Assembly: GCA_963576725.1 (NCBI GenBank)
Contig: OY755242.1
Span: 60,650,324 to 60,714,323 of the forward strand
Length of the DNA: 64,000 nt
Origin: Azorinus chamasolen
Taxonomy: Eukaryota > Mollusca > Bivalvia > Cardiida > Solecurtidae
Direction of reading: 5' to 3'
The notes below the pieces were generated by a model that had not been told where the DNA came from, searched no databases, and saw only the letters and a program-made list of their open reading frames with translations. This document shows positions 37,119 to 48,645 of the stretch, piece by piece. A program made the translations under genes and the position numbers. Each line of letters starts with the position of its first letter. Position 1 is the first letter of the stretch.

Positions 37119-37433
37119 ATAATGACAAGTGAAAACCTGCCAACAAAACGATGTTAAAATATATCCTAAACTATCTATTATTACCCTAAATCAAATTTCG
37201 GATAAACTGATTTATTAGAGATTGTATATATGAGATTAGTCATAAATATAAGTGAATGTCATTATATACAAACAGATCAGCTGATCAATACATTTAGGAG
37301 TAGTCATTGTAGTGATGTACACTCATACATAAAGCTTTGTCACTGAATAATACATCCTATATTTTATAAAGCTACTACCACCGGACACTGAATAAAGTGA
37401 CGCAACATTACATATCACCGAACGCTATATATA

Positions 37434-37623
37434 CAGTAAAACATGTCTTAAACGGCCATCAAAATGAGGTGTAAGTATGGATCAGTAAAGCAGGTGGTAG
37501 CTTAATACTCCTTTAGGAGCTTTCTGTATTACTTTTACCCTGCATTAAGCAACTTCCTGCTTTTTAAGACTCCTATGTTCAATAAATAAATGGCCGCTTA
37601 GGAAATAAGGTCAAGTTATACTG
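37434..37623 (+). mobile_element. HpA-1 copy, TA both sides
   Basis: The left stem arm is shortened: GCTTAATACTCCTTTAGGAG. Confidence 0.8.
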
Positions 37624-39141
37624 TAACAACATTATATACACCTGTTTAACCGTTTCCCTTTGAATATTCATGTAATTTTATGAGACCCCACACACAGCAC
37701 GGCGAATAATCGAAAACCAAATTGTTTAATATCGGCATTTTATAATTGTTTTGAAAAGGACAATAGAATTTGTATTAATTTCGAAGCAGGTGGAAGTTTG
37801 AGTGAGCACAGTGTTGAAGATTTAAAGTTAAAGTCGGCCAATTTTTCTGCGTTTTGTAGACTTTTACAAAAATCAAATTTTCTTTATTTTTGTTTCTATG
37901 TTAACAACTCTCTCCTTACCATGCTTGTGATGCTACATTTGTTTCAAGTGACATAGATTCAGATTCTGAAGTCATTTTGTTACGAAAAAGCTTAAAAATA
38001 TGAGCAGAATACATCTTTAAACGCCAGGAAATAGACGATTGATGGTTTTAAATACACATTCCAAAGAGGGAATTAATATAACACATAAATACTTGAAAAT
38101 CTCTGATCTATTATTTCGACCACTAAGGGCCTTTTTCAAAGATTACCATGTCAAAATACACGTCACATGTTTGTTACATGCTTTCAGCCATAGAAGGTAA
38201 TTTACTTAAATGAAAGGGGGAAACTTTCATAGTATGAAAACTAATGGTTTAACCCGGATCTAAAGCCCCATTGTATGTCTCTGCAACATGTACATTTAAA
38301 GCAAATGCGTGTTAGTTAAAAGTCCCATTGTACTATTATGTGAAGCAATTTTCGCACCCGTTAAGCTGTCAAATGGCTACACGTGAGGTTTTTGTTTGCT
38401 CAAAAACGACACAAGTAATTTTCACGGAACATGCAGATAGTTGACGTGTATATGTGGCCATCAGTGAGTCACGTGACTATGGCATTAACTTGTATATGAT
38501 ATTTATAAACTGCCCATGGGATAGATATACACCATTTAATGTTAATAACTATAAGTATTTAGTAGACGCCTAATTCCCCTTATGAATACGCAATTAAATT
38601 CAAACCATGGGGTCATGCTTAAGTAAAGGCCTATATTCAACTAATTTTAAAAGTATAGTGTAATACACAGTTGGACTATGTCATTGGACGCTGTATGACC
38701 TATTTAGTGTCGCAGTGCCGTAAACCCTATCTCACTCAATGCACAATTGCACCAAAGCACATACAATCGATGTTCATCTTGATATCATAACGGGAAGTGG
38801 AGTAAAACCTGTTTTAAGCGACCATAAAAATGTTAACAGACGGAATGTATCAAAAGTTATATTATTTGAAAAGTACAAGGTCCCAGCTTCACGTTCGTAC
38901 CAAACATTAGTGGGTATTTTATCTTGATAGCCCAAAACCGGGCGTTATTTCGAATCGGTCGTGAAATTTGCGAATGGGTAGTTAGACCCCTTGTCTATAA
39001 TATAACACTAAATCGACCCAATCAATTTTTTTGACCTTTCAGACCATGTAGACCCACGAAATGGTCCCCTGTGCTGAGTTCACTCCCGCTTCAAATTCAA
39101 ACAATTCGACACTGGTAATTCTATTTTTCTTGTTTTCTTGG
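37624..39141. other. 3' flank of the SAM gene
   Basis: Includes an HpA-1 end fragment (about 38799-38845) and otherwise unremarkable AT-rich sequence. No clear poly(A) signal could be assigned. Confidence 0.4.
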
Positions 39142-40566
39142 CTACACTTTTAAATAACTTTGCGTCGTTCGTTTCGGGCGCCAACCATTAATTATACGAA
39201 ACAATTTACTGATGTAAAACCAGTTCATTCGAAAAGGTTCCACAGATAATTCCTCCTTGGTTATACTCCTAAAATATGCACCATCAAGATGCTCGTCCTC
39301 ACACGTTTTTGCCAGGCTGGGTAATGCACAAATTTTCAATATCTCAACTACTTCTTCCACCGAAAATGAGTAAAACTCTGGTTCCCCGTTGCCTGACACC
39401 AACTTATTACCATCCTCTTGTTGATTTGCTGATGCAATGATATTTGCCTTTTCTGATTCTTGTTGAATATCTTTGTTTCTTTCATCTTCCGCATTATGGG
39501 TTTGAGCAACGTTATTTTGTACTGGATCCATCATAAACATCATTGTCACCAACTCGTCACAAGGAACATAGTCATTGTCGTTGTCAGTTGAGTTATCTTC
39601 CAGTTTCTCTTTCGAATATTCACGCCCAGTTTTCTTGTCATACATTTCCTTCACATTTACATAATCTGTATTGTTGTCGGTGAGATTTGTGGATGAATAA
39701 TGCTCAACAACTGAATAAATCTCAGTTGGTGGTACGCTGTTGCTAATTTCTAATTTTAGATTTACATAATCATCGCACTCTTTACGTTCCTCGTGCATAT
39801 CGAAAACGTCTTCGATGTTTGCATAATTGACGCTGTCGTCATTGTGAAAATGAGAATGCACTATATTGTTGCCCATCTTAATATAAATATTTTCTTCTGA
39901 TTTGCACTTGTTTGTTTTTTGCGCTGCTGCCCGTATAGGTGAAGAGTTTGGTGTATCGTACAATGAAGTATTTGCAGTTGCCCTTTCAGTTTGAAATGAA
40001 GTGGCTGGAACGTCATAGAAGGAATCTTGTGTTTTTTCTCTAGATGTTTCATCAAATTTGACAGTGTTTGTCGATTTGGACTCCCCTTGGTTTATCGTTT
40101 CTTTCACCTTTAGTTTTGTGGCCACAGTTTCAGGTTGGATATTTCTATAATTACTGATAGGATAATCTGTTTGTCTATGTTTTCGAAAAGGTGTAAATTT
40201 TTCTTCTGTCTGGTCTTTGTTTTGATATGATTTGGCTTCAAAGTGTAAATCATCTGTAGACCCTGTGTGTCCAGAACATTCTGATTCACTCACAGCATGC
40301 CTTGATACTACTGGATAATTGTCTCTGTCGTCTCTTTCTTCAATATAACTTTTAAATGATTCAGATGCTGGTAAGCTGGAAGAACTCGACCAATTCCTTA
40401 CGCCCTTCATCATGTTCTTTCTAAAACTCATACGTTTTTGTCGCGCTTTGTTTTCGAACATCATACTTTCTTCGTGATTATTAAGTAATTCCTGGTGGAC
40501 CTTTCCAAAACCAGCTCTTGACCGCCTTGCAACTTGTTTCAAGTAGTTAGAAAATCTCTGAGATTT
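39142..40566 (-). CDS. SAM-domain docking protein, last exon (exon 3)
   Basis: This exon encodes residues 37-510 of a predicted 510-residue cytoplasmic adaptor and ends at a TAG at 39142-39144. A splice acceptor (gtccatccacag) lies just upstream and the frame is phase 0. The C-terminus (about residues 438-499, from SVEEVVEILKICALPSLAKT to KLFRIINGWRPK) looks like a sterile alpha motif. The middle is low-complexity and polar, with many tyrosines in SH2-ligand contexts: YRNI (about 176), YANI (284), YVNL (303) and YVNV (338) fit the GRB2 consensus pYxN; YDVP (220) and YDTP (239) fit Crk/Nck-type pYDxP; YIKM (264) fits the PI3-kinase pYxxM. Near the N-terminus is a basic stretch (KARQKRMSFRKNMMK). 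This suggests a receptor-proximal docking protein like GAREM, but no CABIT domain is visible. The exon is secure; family assignment beyond SAM is inference. Confidence 0.85.
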   Translation of the reverse strand, partial: KSQRFSNYLKQVARRSRAGFGKVHQELLNNHEESMMFENKARQKRMSFRKNMMKGVRNWSSSSSLPASESFKSYIEERDDRDNYPVVSRHAVSESECSGHTGSTDDLHFEAKSYQNKDQTEEKFTPFRKHRQTDYPISNYRNIQPETVATKLKVKETINQGESKSTNTVKFDETSREKTQDSFYDVPATSFQTERATANTSLYDTPNSSPIRAAAQKTNKCKSEENIYIKMGNNIVHSHFHNDDSVNYANIEDVFDMHEERKECDDYVNLKLEISNSVPPTEIYSVVEHYSSTNLTDNNTDYVNVKEMYDKKTGREYSKEKLEDNSTDNDNDYVPCDELVTMMFMMDPVQNNVAQTHNAEDERNKDIQQESEKANIIASANQQEDGNKLVSGNGEPEFYSFSVEEVVEILKICALPSLAKTCEDEHLDGAYFRSITKEELSVEPFRMNWFYISKLFRIINGWRPKRTTQSYLKV

Positions 40567-41195
40567 CTGTGGATGGACAAAAGGGTGTCTTAAATATCAA
40601 GCATACTACCGTATAAATGACAGGCTTTTTTGCAAGTGACAAATAGGTGAGTTTCAACATACATTTGGTTACAAATCTAAGTTCAAAATGTCAATTGTTT
40701 TCATTATATAGGCGTTGTAAAGATGCGTGGTTCGTTAGATAATACAAAATAGTTAATTTCCTATTTTCAGAACTTATAAACTCTGATTTATACGAACACT
40801 AGTATTGTTCAGATATGATCAAATGTCAGACGATCATGTTTATTTGTAACAAAGCATGTACAGCAGCAGAGGATTAATGCCAACCAACAATCTATAGAAA
40901 CGAGGAAAATGGCGCATCCTTGGCAATGATTATAGATTATAACTCGTATGTTGTCGTTCATTTTGTATCCTGGCCAGGCTTTACATATGAACACAAAATA
41001 CGGTCGAAATTCTTTTATAGAGCTCATTTGCCAAATACATCTGATGCGTTTCATGCTTTTAATCTCCTAGTCTTCAGCTTTGAACAACAGTTCGTTCATT
41101 CTGTATTTATGTCTGTCTGTCTCCGTCTCGGCCTGTCTCTATCTCTCTGTATGAGTCCCTATGTATTTCTTTGTCTCTATCTGTATCTCTATCTG

Positions 41196-41231
<36 letters not shown>

Positions 41232-41937
41232 GGGTATGTGTGCGTACGTGTTTGCTTGTGTGTTTTTGAGTACATGTGTGCATTTGTACGTGATTGCGTG
41301 TGCGATTGCGTGTGTCGTTAAATGTGTATATATATTTTAAAAAATATAATATTTGTATTGTATAAATATCAATATAATTTGTGTGTATATAGTATACAAT
41401 TTATTTTACACAAAAATATTGTTTTATTTGGTAAAACGACAATACAAGTATTCCTCTATGTGCGTGGTATATGCTTTTTATAATTGCATTATGGGATTCG
41501 TTTATTATAAGTAAAACAACATATTTCTTTGGACGGCGAACATTCAATGGCAACACTAAGTAAGGCAACTCGATTTGGTTGACTTTTAAAATACGTTTTC
41601 AAAGTATTTGTTTTCATTTTGATTCTGTTGAAGGTTTAAGACTCTCTGAACTAAGACTTTGTTAACACACCGTCGTTAAAATCAATGATATGCGCATAAT
41701 GTTAACACACCGTCGTTATAATCAATGATATGTGCATAATGTCAACACACCTCTTTACAATCGATATGTGCATAATGTTAACACACCGTCTTTACAATCA
41801 ATGATATGTGCATAATGTTAACACACCGTCGTTACAATCAATGATATGTGCATAATCGCACGATGTCTCTTTTCCCCTGCAAATGCTACCCTTTGGTTAC
41901 TTAGATTATTTTTAAACAAACAAAACCACTTGTTTAC
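40567..41937 (-). other. Intron 2 of the SAM-domain gene
   Basis: The intron holds a TC microsatellite (about 41196-41228), a TG/CG-rich stretch (41229-41325), an AT-rich stretch (41326-41410) and a 40-bp tandem repeat (about 41663-41855). No further exon was recognised. Confidence 0.6.
41663..41855 (+). repeat. 40-bp tandem repeat, about 5 copies
   Basis: Unit GTTAACACACCGTCGTTACA ATCAATGATATGTGCATAAT; one copy shortened. Confidence 0.9.
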
Positions 41938-42011
41938 CTCTTTATCTTTCACCTTTATGTCATTGATGGTGCTGTCCAGTGACAAGGTGTGTGCTTTTCC
42001 ACGTGCCTTGT
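41938..42011 (-). CDS. SAM-domain docking protein, exon 2
   Basis: This 74-nt exon lies between acceptor ctcttacag and donor gtaaac on the minus strand. Only one frame is open (KARGKAHTLSLDSTINDIKV, then KDKE). It starts with the last two bases of a codon and ends in phase 0, exactly what the exon at 40566 needs. No homology is recognised; support is splice sites and phase. The intron to exon 3 is 1371 bp. Confidence 0.65.
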
Positions 42012-42197
42012 CTGTAAGAGATGAAGATATTATCGTATGTCATATATTAATACATTAATAAACTATACCATGCTAGTCTAATTGGTAACATGCATTGATT
42101 GGTGCATGGATATTGCATGCATGTGTATTTGAGAGTCATCGTATTTTAACATAATGTAAATAAGCAAATTGTCGTTTGCCAAACATCGTCAGTCTTT

Positions 42198-42345
42198 GTT
42201 ACGAATACTACTGTAAGAAATAATGACATCACGAATATGAATTAGATTGATTGTTATAATAGATACAGGGAATGTTGGTCATGTTCGAAACTCTCTATAT
42301 TATATATTAAGCAGACAGAATAGACCCTGATCAAATGGCTTCATT
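42198..42345 (+). mobile_element. HpT-1 left part
   Basis: Long arm and left stem present; stops after GATCAAATGGCTTC. Confidence 0.7.
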
Positions 42346-42704
42346 AGAATTTGCCATATTAATGTGATTATGTCATGTTATACAGTGAATACCCCACAAT
42401 TCCACAACGTTTCACTCAATAAGATGAGCAATGCCAGTATGAAATCTTTATCTCTAATAGTTCAAATGTAAAACATCCAGGCAGACACGCGAACAGACAA
42501 ACTCAAGGATAAACAAACAGCCAAAACAATTCTAGATCTCGGGAGCGTACCAAGTAGTTTCAGAGAAGGAGGCTTCAAATGTTAATCACAAGACATAACA
42601 AAACAACGCTAAAAGCAGTCAGTGTAACCTTTCTATAACGACTATTTTAAAAATTAACATGGTTGTCTTAAATGAACAGGTTTAAACAATACCAAACGAA
42701 AGTA

Positions 42705-42856
42705 CAGTAGAACTCCTCGAAACCGGAATTCTAGTAAAGAATATTTTAGGCATTTTTGTAGGCAGGTGGCTGTTTGATAAATGGTGAAAGTAATGCAGAA
42801 AGCTCCCATGTTTTATAGACTTGTATTGATACTTATTAGAACGTCTAGTTTATGGA
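42705..42856 (+). mobile_element. HpA-1 copy, right stem lost
   Basis: Another HpA-1 end fragment precedes it (about 42630-42700). Confidence 0.6.
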
Positions 42857-42889
42857 GGGGGTACTGCAATTACAAATGATTCCTACACG

Positions 42890-43178
42890 GAAAGCTCGCC
42901 CTCATTCTATATTTAGTCCAAATTTCAATACCTTCTGAATTTTCATGGACGCACTAGTTATAATGAATTGTGGAAGGTGGAACACTGGAAAGTAAAGGAC
43001 AATATATTTCAAATTCCATTAACAAACAGAGCGGAATCTGATCAGACGGCTCTATAGGAGCCGTCTGACCAGGGTCTACTCTGTTCGCAGTTGCGCGAAA
43101 ACGCGTATGGTTAATACAGGGTGTGATCTGGGTCTATTCTGTTTGCTGGTGTTTCTATGAAGGAACATGGAAAAGGTT
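42890..43178 (+). mobile_element. HpT-2 copy with duplicated right end
   Basis: After the stem (GACGGCTCTATAGGAGCCG) the segment CAGGGTCTACTCTGTTCGCA is followed 50 bp later by a second version, TGGGTCTATTCTGTTTGC. Confidence 0.75.
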
Positions 43179-43334
43179 AGGGTATCACCAGCCTATTAGA
43201 CCAAGAGGTCGTTGTACATAGGTTTAATTATGCACAGAGGACGTGTGGGTGGGGCCGTACAGACGGGCATAGATATAAATAGGCATGTTCGCCACATAAT
43301 TTCAGCGTAATCCTAATCGACGAGTTTAACTCTA

Positions 43335-43552
43335 AATGCCTTTACTCCATAAATACGCTTTTCTACGCCTTTGCTGTCTGATCAGGGTCTGTCCTGTTTG
43401 CTTATGGTATACTATAAATATGATTCTACTGTTTAAGCCGTGACCAAACTTTTCTGTGCCGTTGTGTTATTATAACACATTAATCTAATTTATATCCATG
43501 ACTTCTTCATTTATTTCATAAATATTCATTTTGTATCTGGTTAAGGAAGTAA
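43335..43552 (-). mobile_element. HpT-1 copy, left stem arm lost
   Basis: ACTCCATAAATACGC end, then only the right stem arm GTCTGATCAGGGTCTG. Confidence 0.75.
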
Positions 43553-43928
43553 ACGTTGCAATTGTTTGCATACAAAGTTCCTTTGAACACACATGCTCTT
43601 TGTGAAAAGAGCGCTTTATAAATGTGGTATGACAAAAAAAACTAAATCTGAGATTAAAATAGTTTTGTTCTCAGTTTTATTAACTATTGGGTTAAATAAG
43701 TAAACTTCACTCTAAATCTCACATGCGTAATAATCAAAATCAATTTATCATCGTTTTTTTTCATATTTATAGAAACCAATGGTGTAGCAAACAGTGTATA
43801 CACTAACCTAGAACAGTTCGATCCGGAAATATACTATTTGTCTACGTTTTTATGTCCGAATATTAAGGATATTTTGGTAAGTAACACAAGAGTGTTGGGC
43901 TCTGAACAAAACACAAATAAAGACTTAC

Positions 43929-43962
43929 CGTTGGATTTTATTAGCAGTTCCCTACGTGCCAT
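43929..43962 (-). CDS. SAM-domain docking protein, candidate first coding exon
   Basis: A strong donor (AACG|gtaagt) follows a short open frame that begins ATGG and reads MARRELLIKSN plus one base. That base joins AC of the next exon to make GAC, so phase agrees. The frame is closed by TAA 45 bases upstream of the ATG, with no good acceptor between except a weak one in ccaaacag. I therefore read it as the first coding exon, giving 510 residues in total. Another 5' exon spliced at that weak acceptor remains possible. Confidence 0.5.
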
Positions 43963-44254
43963 CTCAAAAAGTCTGTTTGGGCCAGCATCACAATATTAAT
44001 GTAGTGGTTATCATGCACATCTGACTATCTGCCTCGAGTGGTATATGCTCCCGCGTGTCGATTATTCATCAATACTGATTACTAAACCGGATAACCAATT
44101 ATACTAAGTTTTACATTAAATCTAACAACTCCTTTCATGACTAACATTTGAAAACTGCGTGCGTCCAGTTCAGGCGCCGAGATACCCGGATGTTAGCTGT
44201 TTAACACTCGGTTAAACTTGTGTCAAAAAATGAAATATAATGCAATTCAAACAT

Positions 44255-44511
44255 TTAACTCTTTCCTGCATACAAACACCATTTTCGTGCTTTGAAAGCA
44301 GAATGGACCCAGATCAGACGGCGCCCGCAGGAGCCGTCTGATAAGGGTCTACTCAATTTATCGATCAGACAGTTGCTACCAATACCAAAACATTCTGTGT
44401 ACCATATGAACAAAACATACTGTGTACCATATTCCATTATAAAAATGCAGCTAATAAATATTCATTTTGCCATTATTTTATTCATGAATATGCGCCATGC
44501 AACGGGGTTAA
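44255..44511 (-). mobile_element. HpT-2 copy, TTAA both sides
   Basis: Stem GACGGCGCCCGCAGGAGCCG; a 25-bp internal duplication (ACTGTGTACCATAT) lies at 44393-44432. Confidence 0.85.
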
Positions 44512-44579
44512 GATGATCAGAGTTTAATGAGATATCAATGTGTACATAAGTTTAAGGTTTGACCGCTTTATTGCAAGAA

Positions 44580-44784
44580 CAGTAAAAACCCTCTAAACCG
44601 GACGTTCAATTTAGTATGAATATCGGTCTTGGAGACAGATGGTAGCTTAATGCAGAGTGAAAGTCATGCAGAAAGCTCCTCTAGGAGCTTTTTGTATGAC
44701 TTTCATCCTGCATTAAACAGGCACCTGCCTAATAGTATCTAAATTCTTCAATACCAGAATTCCGGTTTATAGAGGTTTTTTCTG
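44580..44784 (+). mobile_element. HpA-1 copy
   Basis: Stem AAAGTCATGCAGAAAGCTCC with tip TCTAGGAGC; ends CAGTAAAAACC and TTTTTTCTG. Confidence 0.82.
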
Positions 44785-44887
44785 TATTGAACCACGTTTT
44801 AGAATCCCATCTCGTTACAAAATCAACCTGGCAGAAAGGTTGTGTTTAAGTGGTAGTCAAACATTGAAGAAATGTGAAATCTGAATA

Positions 44888-45083
44888 GAGTAAAACTTGT
44901 CTTACGCGGCCATTCATTTATTGATCATAATAGTCCTAAAAAGCAAGTGGTTACTTAATGCAGGGCAAAAGTTAATGCAGAAAGTGCTTCCTGCATTACT
45001 TTTGACCTGCATTAAGGCTCCACATGCCGTACAGACCTATAGTTAGACCGCTTTTTGATGACCGCTTATGATAGGTTCTACTG
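44888..45083 (+). mobile_element. HpA-1 copy
   Basis: Stem lacks most of the tip (GCAGAAAGTGCTTCCTGC). Confidence 0.8.
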
Positions 45084-45516
45084 TATCTTTATTTCTGCCA
45101 TTTGCATTGAGCTCACTTTTAACAGCATGATACAACACTACTTCTGTTGTTCACACGACTGACTTTAAGGCCCAATTTTTATTTCAACAATATTTTATTC
45201 GATGAAGAAAAGGATTGGACAACAGGCATAACCTATATTAAGTCCTCTCCAGGAAAGGACAAGATTGTTTGAGCAGAGGACAATTGTCATGGCAGGAAAG
45301 ATTTAATACGAAGTCAGTCAGTCCCCCACTTAGGTCAGCAATCATTGCTTTCCGGTCGCACGCGGATGGTTTGGATTGGTGCAAGACTAATGTAACAATA
45401 AAACGATGAGAGCGAAAAACAGATTGGAAACTCAAAACACGTATAGTTTCTCGGAGTTTATTCTTAATACATAATGTTTGCAAAGGTGACCATGGGTTCG
45501 CCAAGAGATTGAACTT
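45084..45516. other. Intergenic, nothing recognised
   Basis: A 106-codon open frame at 45238-45558 overlaps an HpT end and shows no motif. Confidence 0.35.
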
Positions 45517-45637
45517 GTACCCTTTGTTCCATAAATACGCCTTTCTACGCCTTTGCAAACAAAATAGACCCAGACCAGATGGATCCTATAGGAGCCGTCT
45601 GATAAGGGTTTGCCCTGTGTGCCTATGAACTAATATA

Positions 45638-47259
45638 AAGGGTGTCCAAGAAAAAATGCAACCCAATTTCACAGTTTATACAGTTTATATTTGTGTAAAA
45701 TTACAGCTTAAATGCTTTAATAATTTTTGAGATATTGCGTAAATACTGAAGGCACCCTGTTTTCAATTTCCCAGAAATAGGATTATGGGTGTAAGAAGTA
45801 CATTTGAATAGAACTTGGCATTTTATCTCATTTATTCATCGCAAAATGTGTCACCAATGTTTATTATAACAAATTATCTTATAACAAATGTAAAGTTCTG
45901 TAATACACTTGTTAAATATTACATTTAAAGAAATTACAACTGCTTAATAAGTCTATCAAACATGATCTGATTTAATTAACTGAAGTCCTGATAAATTTGT
46001 GTCACAGAAATATTTAAAGTATTACATATAGTAACACGTTATACCAGTAATGCAATTTATAAAGCACTTGTTGTTAAATACATTTATATAATGTTCAGTT
46101 TACACCAGCACCAGTTAGATTCAAACATGTTAGAGTCGTAAATTCTGATGGAAGTTGAACTGAGTGGTAGTAGACATTATAGTAAGTTTATACTTTTCAA
46201 TTTCTCACACAAATATCAAAGCTAACCTTGGGAGCTTCCATCCATGTACTATGGACTTCATCAGCCAACTGATATTTTCACTGTTACTGGGGATTAGGCT
46301 TAACACCACACTCGAGGGCATGAGTGATGTTAAAGCTTTGTCCCAGATGTGAGGTAACTGGAAACGGCCCCGTCCCTGTTCAGCACTGGTTTGAGTGTTC
46401 TGATATATATTGCCTCTTTTACCCCCGCTCGAACCAAGACGGGTTATCAGTTGTATAAACTTACTATAATGTTAAAGCCGGTTTGCGCACAGAACACACA
46501 TCCCTTCTTGTCATCCTTTTGCACTGCAATGCAGTTATCTCGCGACTTATTCTAGCCTGAATGACATTCAGATCTGCTGGCACTGTCGTATAAACCTTAT
46601 CTTTTAAATAATCCAAAGGAAAACATCCAGTGGGGTCAGATCTTGAGTTCGATGTGGCCATTCCCGAGGTCATCGAAGACAAACGAACCTCCTTGGGAAC
46701 AGCTGTCGCAGTCGTTGCACCACAGTTCGCGAGATAACGGCTGTTCGCGAGATAAAACCTGTTTGAATCTAAATGGTGCTCAGGTAGAAGGTCGTGCTGG
46801 TGGATACTGAACAGTATACAAATGCATTTTACAACAAGTGCTTTATAGACTGCGTTACTGGTATTTTAAGTATTTCTGCGATACAATTTATTAAGACTTC
46901 AGTTAATTAAATGAGATCACATTTGATGGACTTACCAAGCTGTTATATTTTCATTTAAATGTAATAACAAGTGTATTACAGAACTTTACATTTGTTACAA
47001 GTTAATCTGTTTTAATAAACATTGGTGACACATTTTGAGATGAATAAATAAGATAAAATGCCAAGGTCTTTTCACTTCTTACATCCATAATCCTACATCT
47101 GGGAAAACTGAAAACAGGGTGCCTTCAGTATTTACGCAATATCTAAAAAATTATTAAAGCATTTAAGCTGTAATTTTACACAAATGTATACCACTGTTGT
47201 ACCTAAACAATTGAGAGTAATACGGAACTGAAATTGGGTTGCATTTTTCTGGGACACCC
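45638..47259. mobile_element. IS630/mariner-like element with long inverted ends
   Basis: Ends GGGTGTCCMAGAAAAATGCA and its complement lie next to TA (45636-45637 and 47260-47261). Inverted arms extend well over 250 bp and include matching blocks such as GTGTCACCAATGTTTATTA near 45850 and its complement near 47030. The element is inserted in an HpT-1 copy whose halves lie at 45517-45635 and 47262-47385. Confidence 0.85.
46464..46830 (-). pseudogene. Remnant of the IS630-like element's transposase
   Basis: On the minus strand a degraded frame reads SRSDPTGCFPLDYLKDKVYT, then IQARISREITALQ. This matches the region after the second catalytic aspartate in many IS630-like transposases (D.TP.DFFLWGYLKDKVY...I..EI.AI). 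The N-terminal part is largely missing, so this copy is far from functional. Confidence 0.7.
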
Positions 47260-47385
47260 TATAGATGATTCTCTGTCTTGGTCAAATATTCATGTGGTCA
47301 TGTGTCTTTATAAAAATAATAAAATTAATATTGATGATGCCTTTATTTCTTACATGTACGTCATATTCTTCATCAATTCTAAAAC

Positions 47386-48399
47386 ATATTTCATCTGTTA
47401 ATTGTTTCATTTATTGGTTTGGACAGGAGTGGGAGGCAGTTTGGATCCTGATTCCGCTCTTAAATACTCATCTTCTCATCCGAATCCTATGTGAGTGGGG
47501 TGCGTGCGTGCGTGGGCGCACGCGTTTTATTGGTTTACTTGTGTGACTTTGCTCATGCAAGCCATATTTTTAGTTCTACTTTCTTGTATACATGTAAATG
47601 CCACAAAAGAAGCCCGTACTTCATTCTCAGTGTTGTTATATTTTCTGGTCCTTCGGAATCATAAGTTTTGATGTTATTTGTTTTGAAAATTGAATACTGC
47701 TTAAGCCGGTGCTAGGGGGCGTGAGTAGTGTTGCACTTTTAATTACTACTCATGAACAGACTCAATAAAACCGAGTGTGCAATTTTCTTTTTTTGTATTC
47801 CTACTTTTGCTTTCGAGGGATCACCCATTTTCAGAATTTATTATTTACGCTTTCTCAAGGAAGAGGTGCACATGAATCATATAGCAATGAAAATCTCAAC
47901 TAAGCTCGGCCTATGTGATATATGTTTGCAAGTTAATGTTAATAACTACATATATAAAATCCAAATTACATTTATTTACAACGATAAGACTAAACCTTGT
48001 ACGTGTAGCAGTGATTGAAATAAAGTCAATAAATTCAATGCATGTTCGTAGCAGTTTTTGAAATAAAGTCACTGATTCAATGCATGTTGGTAGCAGTTTT
48101 TGAAATAGTCACTTGTCACTTACTCAATGCATGTTCGTAGCATTTTATTGAAATAAAGTCACTTACTCAATAGAAGGTTAATACATATCTTTTGGACAAT
48201 ACCATTGCAGTGTCCAGAGTGACTGTTGTTGTCCCGAGCCCAGGAGACACTGCAATGCAAACGTGTATTACCGCTATTCTTGCATAAAATCTTTTTCAGC
48301 TTTCTTGTATTCATTTAATTCAAAATACTACCAATACTATAATTATGCTACTTCTTTGACGGTTCATTCGATTTTTGTTATTTCTTTTCCTGAAACATA
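47386..48399. other. Intergenic with a 40-bp tandem repeat
   Basis: About 48005-48175 repeats GAAATAAAGTCACTGATTCA ATGCATGTTCGTAGCAGTTTTT four times. Confidence 0.6.
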
Positions 48400-48645
48400 T
48401 TAACCCTTTCGGCACCATATTTCTAATTGTCTTCTGCAATCCAAGTTTGTTAATTCATTCAGTAAAATAAGGCAATGAGATAAATAAATGCAAATTTCAA
48501 AGGAATAAAGCACATATATAGAAATAGAGATTGAGACCAATAGTGAAGTCCCTGATCAGACGCCGTCTTGAAAAGGCGGCGTCTAATCTGGGACTGCACT
48601 ATTTGTCGTGGTGCATTTATGCGACTGCGGTGGTGAAGGGGTTAA
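48400..48645 (+). mobile_element. HpT-6 copy, TTAA both sides
   Basis: Ends TTAACCCTTTCGGCACCATA and GTGGTGAAGGGGTTAA; stem CAGACGCCGTCTTGAAAAGG CGGCGTC. Confidence 0.9.

Larger units (their letters stand above)
42012..43928 (-). other. Intron 1 of the SAM-domain gene
   Basis: The 1.9-kb intron contains truncated HpT and HpA elements (42198-42345, 42705-42856, 42890-43178, 43335-43552). The remainder is AT-rich with no recognisable coding sequence. Confidence 0.5.
45517..47385 (-). mobile_element. HpT-1 copy split by the IS630-like element
   Basis: Left part 45517-45635 (CCCTTTGTTCCATAAATACG and the stem); right part from 47262 (GATGATTCTCTGTC... TTTATTTCTTACATG). Confidence 0.75.

Noticed and set aside
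40920..41321. 133-codon plus-strand open frame
   Set aside because: Its second half is a TC/TG microsatellite and the first half has no recognisable feature.
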